From contig DDMF01000116.1 in the NCBI GenBank assembly GCA_002340515.1, positions 2,220 through 9,728 on the forward strand: a stretch of DNA of 7,509 nucleotides, given 5' to 3'. The number at the start of each line of letters is the position of its first letter. Within the stretch, counting starts at the first letter, position 1. Made by a program: the position numbers and the translations under genes. The notes beneath the pieces were generated by a model. That model had not been told where the DNA came from. It searched no databases and was given only the letters and a program-made list of their open reading frames with translations. This document shows, in pieces, positions 6,107-7,509 of the stretch. The stretch comes from Rhodobacteraceae bacterium UBA2553 (lineage in GTDB: Bacteria > Pseudomonadota > Alphaproteobacteria > Rhodobacterales > Rhodobacteraceae).

Positions 6107-7399
6107 TCAAACCAAAACCTCCTGCTGCTCCTGATCGCCAACCCCAAACACGCGCTTATACCGCGCAATTTCATCGGCGGGGCCCATGGCTTTGTTGGGG
6201 TTGTCAGACAGCTTCACCGTGGGTTTTCCGTCGGCGGAAATGGCTTTGCAGACCAGCGAGAATGGCGCCAGCGCATCATTCGGCACAAGCCCCTTGAAGT
6301 CGTTGGTCAGCATGGTGCCCCAGCCAAAGCTGACTTTGACGCGATCCGCAAACTGTTGATGAAGCTCAATTATTTTGTCATCATCCAGCCCGTCAGAAAA
6401 GATCACCATCTTGTCTCGTGGGTCTTCGCCACGGGTTTTCCACCACTGAATGGCCGTCTCGGCCCCGGTTGCGGGATCGCCGCTGTCGATGCGCATACCG
6501 GTCCAACCGGCCAGCCAATCGGGCGCACCATCGAGAAATCCGCTGGTGCCATAGGTATCCGGCAGGATGATGCGCAGGTTGCCATCGTGTTCCTCTTGCC
6601 AGTCCGCAAGCACGTCGTAGGGGGCTTGGCGCAGGGCTTTGTCGCCTTTGGCCAACGCGGCATAGACCATCGGCAATTCATGTGCGTTTGTGCCGATCGC
6701 TTCAATGTCGCGTTTCATTGCGATCCGACAGTTTGAGGTGCCGACAAAAGCGTCGCCTAACCCTTCGATCATCGCTTGTACGGACCAGTCTTGCCACAAA
6801 AACGAATGACGCCGCCGGGTGCCAAAATCGGCCAGTTTCAGCCCGTCCAATTTGCGCAGTTTTTCGATCTTTTCCCAGGTGCGGGTCATCGCGCGAGCGT
6901 ACATCACCTGTAATTCAAACTTGCCCATACCGCGCAAAACCGCGCGGCCGCGCAGCTCCATCAGTACCGCGAGGGCCGGAATTTCCCACATCATCACTTC
7001 GGGCCACGACCCTTCAAAGGTCAGCTCATACTGATCACCAACGCGTTCCAGATGGTAAGGTGGCAGGCGCAGGTTTTCGAACCATTCCATGAAATCCGAC
7101 CGGAACATCTGACGCTTGCCATAAAATGTATTGCCACGCAGCCATGTGCTTTCGCCCCGCGACAGGCTGAGTGTGCGGATGTGATCCAGCTGTTCGCGCA
7201 GCTCACCCTCGTCGATCAGGTCGGCCAGCGGGACGTGTTTCGATCGGTTGATCAGGCTAAAGGTGACCTGCGTGTCGCGCTTGTTGCGAAACACCGATTG
7301 GCACATCAAAAGCTTGTAGAAATCCGTGTCGATCAGCGACCGTACAATCGGGTCAATCTTCCAGTTGTGATCATAAACACGGGTTGCAATATCAACCAT
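6107..7399 (-). CDS. pncB: Nicotinate phosphoribosyltransferase
   Basis: PncB joins nicotinate to PRPP, with ATP hydrolysis, to form nicotinate mononucleotide in the cytosolic Preiss-Handler route to NAD. The 430 residues match the length of proteobacterial PncB. Visible signatures: SLIDTDFYKLLM (about 21-32), FGTRRRHS (192-199), GTNAHE (236-241) with His240 at the position of the histidine phosphorylated in the enterobacterial enzyme, RIDSGD (303-308) in the substrate-binding region, VSFGWGT (356-362) and VKLSDNPNK (395-403) near the end. No key motif is broken. The ATG at 7397-7399 gives MVDIATRVYDHNW, the start I remember for alphaproteobacterial homologues, with GGATGGA just upstream. The ATG at 7406-7408 would add three residues and has a poorer site. 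It is visibly more GC-rich than the operon downstream (36 of 60 G/C at 6541-6600, against 26 of 60 at 2341-2400). Confidence 0.95.
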   Translation of the reverse strand: MVDIATRVYDHNWKIDPIVRSLIDTDFYKLLMCQSVFRNKRDTQVTFSLINRSKHVPLADLIDEGELREQLDHIRTLSLSRGESTWLRGNTFYGKRQMFRSDFMEWFENLRLPPYHLERVGDQYELTFEGSWPEVMMWEIPALAVLMELRGRAVLRGMGKFELQVMYARAMTRTWEKIEKLRKLDGLKLADFGTRRRHSFLWQDWSVQAMIEGLGDAFVGTSNCRIAMKRDIEAIGTNAHELPMVYAALAKGDKALRQAPYDVLADWQEEHDGNLRIILPDTYGTSGFLDGAPDWLAGWTGMRIDSGDPATGAETAIQWWKTRGEDPRDKMVIFSDGLDDDKIIELHQQFADRVKVSFGWGTMLTNDFKGLVPNDALAPFSLVCKAISADGKPTVKLSDNPNKAMGPADEIARYKRVFGVGDQEQQEVLV

Positions 7400-7472
7400 C
7401 TGGTCCATCCATTTCTATGAAATCTTGTTAGAGCATGCCCCCGGTCGCTTGTATAGGCTTGGGGCGCGTGGG

Positions 7473-7509
7473 TCAGATCAGCGTGACACCTGCGGCTGTC
7501 ATCTGATCC
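7473..7509 (-). CDS. 3' end of an upstream gene, possibly nicotinamidase
   Basis: On the minus strand the frame entering at the window edge reads DQMTAAGVTLI and stops at a TGA (7473-7475), 73 bases before the chosen pncB start. The ending resembles the AAGV-type C-termini of isochorismatase-fold nicotinamidases (PncA), and pncA beside pncB would be a natural NAD-salvage pair. In my recollection this order occurs in Rhodobacteraceae. Eleven residues cannot prove the family, and I saw no other support, so the call rests mainly on context. Confidence 0.35.
   Translation of the reverse strand, partial: DQMTAAGVTLI

Noticed and set aside
6104..6736. 210-codon open frame on the + strand across pncB
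   Set aside because: It is fully antisense to a well-conserved pncB with intact motifs. It shows no recognisable domain and is the usual shadow frame of a GC-rich gene.
7409..7472. GCCCC/GGGGC pairing between the upstream gene end and pncB, considered as a terminator or attenuator
   Set aside because: Only a 5-base stem with a loop of about 20 bases and no T-run. Too weak to call.

Overview
The window looks like chromosomal DNA from an alphaproteobacterium, most likely of the Rhodobacteraceae/Roseobacter group. That placement is an inference from the PncB sequence (its N-terminus and overall form match what I remember of that group) and from the long RTX protein; no rRNA or marker gene here proves it.

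Layout. (1) Bases 1-2006, + strand: the 3' two kilobases of a large RTX (haemolysin-type, calcium-binding repeat) protein gene. It is open at the left edge of the window and ends in a typical C-terminal type I secretion region. (2) Bases 1998-5981, - strand: five tightly packed genes. In transcription order they encode an acyl carrier protein, a FabG-like short-chain reductase, a short AMP-forming acyl ligase, a LuxE-family acyl-protein synthetase, and a PseH-like GNAT acyltransferase. Junctions are a 17-base overlap, a 7-base gap, a 2-base gap and a 4-base ATGA overlap, so this is almost certainly one translationally coupled operon. (3) Bases 6107-7399, - strand: pncB, nicotinate phosphoribosyltransferase. 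(4) Bases 7473-7509, - strand: the last 11 codons of another gene, plausibly the nicotinamidase gene pncA.

How the genes may work together. pncB (with pncA, if the call is right) is a housekeeping NAD-salvage unit. The five-gene set is accessory. Its parts make up a route that activates a carboxylic acid as an adenylate, loads it onto a dedicated ACP, adjusts its oxidation state and transfers the acyl group to an amine. As far as I recall, such sets lie in flagellin-glycan, O-antigen or capsule loci, where they decorate an amino sugar. No sugar-nucleotide or glycosyltransferase gene is visible here, so the substrate is open. There is no ketosynthase, no LuxC reductase and no luciferase, so neither chain elongation nor bioluminescence is supported.

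The RTX gene and the acyl operon converge and overlap tail to tail by 9 bases, with no visible terminator between them. The RTX gene itself has layered internal repeats: 9-residue RTX repeats, a 270-base unit, a 1059-base superrepeat, and a 70-base near-identity between the window start and bases 1714-1783.
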